7,850 nt of DNA from Solirubrobacteraceae bacterium (GTDB taxonomy: Bacteria; Actinomycetota; Thermoleophilia; Solirubrobacterales; Solirubrobacteraceae): assembly GCA_024710825.1 (NCBI GenBank), contig JANJUA010000394.1, positions 1 to 7,850 on the forward strand. The letters are read 5' to 3'. The notes under the pieces were generated by a model that worked only from the letters and a program-made list of their open reading frames with translations, was not told the DNA's origin and ran no database searches. Positions 7,228 through 7,850 of the stretch are shown here, piece after piece. The position numbers and the translations under genes were made by a program. Each line of letters opens with the position of its first letter. The stretch's first letter is position 1.

Positions 7228-7370
7228 GGGTCTCGACGCCTACGGGGTTAGCTGTCGGGCTCGCGCACAAGACCTGCGCTACGCCGCGCTCAAGGCGGCG
7301 ATTCGCCCCATGGGACCGCCCTCGCGGCCCCGTTGGGTCCCCCGCTTCCGGACCGTCGTGACGGCCCGGA
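7228..7370 (-). ncRNA. c-di-AMP riboswitch (ydaO/yuaA type)
   Basis: Read on the minus strand, the leader of the rpf-like gene shows the conserved ydaO blocks in order. First is a strong hairpin (TTCCGGGCCGTC at 7359-7370 pairing with GACGGTCCGGAA at 7346-7357 across a short loop), followed by GCGGGGGACCCA (7334-7345). Then come GGGGCGAATC (7300-7309), a variable stem region 7261-7299, and CCCGACAGC with TAACCCCGTAGGCG (7237-7259). These match the B. subtilis ydaO blocks GCGGGGGACCCA, GGGGTGAATC and CAGCTAACCTCGTAAGCG as I recall them. The Shine-Dalgarno sequence (7221-7226) begins about 10 bases after the aptamer with no intervening T-run terminator, so control may act on ribosome access or through Rho. 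In known cases c-di-AMP turns expression off. The outer P1 stem and exact ends were not resolved. Confidence 0.9.
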
Positions 7371-7480
7371 ACTCGGCTGGTTATGAAAACGACCCGGAGG
7401 AGGGTACCGGGTCGCACAGCGCGGCCACGACGAGCTGTGATTTCTGCCGACCCCTCCGACGTAGATCACATCTCGTGGCG
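7371..7480 (-). promoter_or_regulatory. Spacer between GH57 gene and riboswitch; rpf promoter expected
   Basis: The rpf-like transcript must start before the riboswitch at about 7370, so its promoter should lie here, but no convincing -35/-10 pair was found. The best weak candidates on the minus strand are CATAAC (7380-7385), right after the terminator, and TACCCT (7401-7406), inside the terminator loop. Two overlapping inverted repeats are also present: TGTGAT (7465-7470) with ATCACA (7436-7441), and CACAGC (7434-7439) with GCTGTG (7415-7420). Confidence 0.3.
7385..7414 (-). terminator. Intrinsic terminator after the GH57 gene
   Basis: On the minus strand CGACCCGG (7407-7414) pairs perfectly with CCGGGTCG (7390-7397) across a 9-base loop and is followed by TTTTC (7385-7389). 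It lies 66 bases past the stop of the GH57-type gene and 15 bases before the riboswitch hairpin, so it probably separates the two transcripts. The T-run is short. Confidence 0.65.
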
Positions 7481-7850
7481 TCAGGGGGCGAGCAGGCTCC
7501 GGGCGACCACGTGGCGGGCGAGGTTGCGCGGCGGCGGGGACGTCGGGTCGCGCAGCGCGGCGAGGTGACCGGCCGCGCGCTCGCACGCGTAGGGGCCGGC
7601 CTGGCCGCGGGCGGCGAGGAACGCCCAGTCGCTGGCCTGGACGGCGAGCAGCTCGCGCAGCACGCGCTCGCCGGCCGCGCCGCGGAGCGCGAGCACGTCG
7701 AGCTCGGCCCGGCGCGCCGCGAAGGCCAGGTCCCCCACCGGCGGGCCGCTCCAGGTCGACAGGTCGCGCGGCGTGCCCCACGAGGTCGCCGGCAGCTCGT
7801 CCGGCGCCGGAGCGGGCGCGTGCCGGGTCAGCGCGTCGTCGAGCCGGGAG
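7481..7850 (-). CDS. GH57-type 1,4-alpha-glucan branching protein, C-terminal end (5' partial)
   Basis: The last 122 residues of a gene that enters from the right edge (first whole codon at 7847-7849) and stops at TGA 7481-7483. It contains ELPATSWGTPRDLSTWSGPP and then LRELLAVQASDWAFLAARGQAGPYACER followed by H four residues on. The SDW-F block followed by Y, R and H is typical of the C-terminal (DUF1957) helical domain of GH57 branching enzymes, which introduce alpha-1,6 branches into glycogen or methylglucose polysaccharides. The GH57 catalytic barrel lies outside the window, so amylase or 4-alpha-glucanotransferase members of the same family cannot be ruled out. The GTG at 7738 is not the true start, because matching sequence continues upstream of it to the window edge. 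A terminator-like hairpin follows 66 bases downstream. Confidence 0.75.
   Translation of the reverse strand, partial: SRLDDALTRHAPAPAPDELPATSWGTPRDLSTWSGPPVGDLAFAARRAELDVLALRGAAGERVLRELLAVQASDWAFLAARGQAGPYACERAAGHLAALRDPTSPPPRNLARHVVARSLLAP

Noticed and set aside
6521..7417. A 298-codon minus-strand frame overlapping the rpf-like gene and its leader
   Set aside because: It is out of frame with the Rpf and peptidoglycan-binding domains, very Arg-rich, and runs through the riboswitch.
7436..7470. TGTGAT...ATCACA as a CRP/GlxR-type site
   Set aside because: Those sites need a 6-base spacer between TGTGA and TCACA; here the spacer between the 6-base arms is 23 bases.
7290..7781. A 163-codon minus-strand frame across the GH57 end and the riboswitch
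   Set aside because: It is out of frame with the SDW-F block of the GH57-type protein and would cross the terminator and riboswitch; treated as a shadow.
1..7850. CRISPR arrays, tRNA or rRNA genes, insertion sequences, attachment sites
   Set aside because: No regularly spaced repeats, tRNA-like cloverleaf sequences, transposase-like proteins or terminal inverted repeats were seen by eye.

Overview
The window is very G+C-rich by eye, with codon third positions almost all G or C. It carries an actinobacterial-type resuscitation-promoting factor (Rpf) behind a c-di-AMP riboswitch, a GH57-type glucan branching protein and a PucR-type regulator. Together these suggest a soil actinobacterium, possibly Thermoleophilia/Solirubrobacterales. 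The lineage is an inference; no rRNA or other marker is present.

Layout. (1) Positions 2-229 (+) are the 3' end of a BBE-type FAD-linked oxidoreductase. (2) Positions 263-1504 (-) encode a PucR/CdaR-like regulator, convergent with gene 1 and divergent from gene 3. (3) Positions 1505-1630 are a 126-bp divergent promoter region. It holds a good sigma70-like promoter for the regulator overlapped by a 12-bp palindrome, and a -10 element placed so that the next mRNA would be leaderless. (4) Positions 1631-3772 (+) encode the acetone carboxylase beta subunit (acxA). (5) Positions 3774-6554 (+) encode the acetone carboxylase alpha subunit fused in frame to a C-terminal gamma-subunit domain. The gap after acxA is one base, with a perfect Shine-Dalgarno sequence inside the end of acxA. 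(6) Positions 6580-7212 (-) encode a secreted peptidoglycan-binding/Rpf-like muralytic protein, tail to tail with gene 5. (7) Positions 7228-7370 (-) are a ydaO/yuaA-type c-di-AMP riboswitch in the leader of gene 6. (8) Positions 7385-7414 (-) are an intrinsic-terminator-like hairpin behind gene 9. (9) Positions 7481-7850 (-) are the C-terminal end of a GH57/DUF1957 1,4-alpha-glucan branching protein that runs off the window.

How it works together. Genes 4 and 5 should make a two-polypeptide version of the normally three-subunit acetone carboxylase, which converts acetone, bicarbonate and ATP to acetoacetate. The divergent PucR-like protein is the obvious candidate regulator. The alpha part keeps the four manganese-site residues I expect for this family. 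The fused gamma domain has lost most of the cysteines of its zinc site. This fused, zinc-site-degenerate enzyme is the most unusual feature. The rpf-like gene and its riboswitch form a separate unit linking cell-wall remodelling to c-di-AMP.
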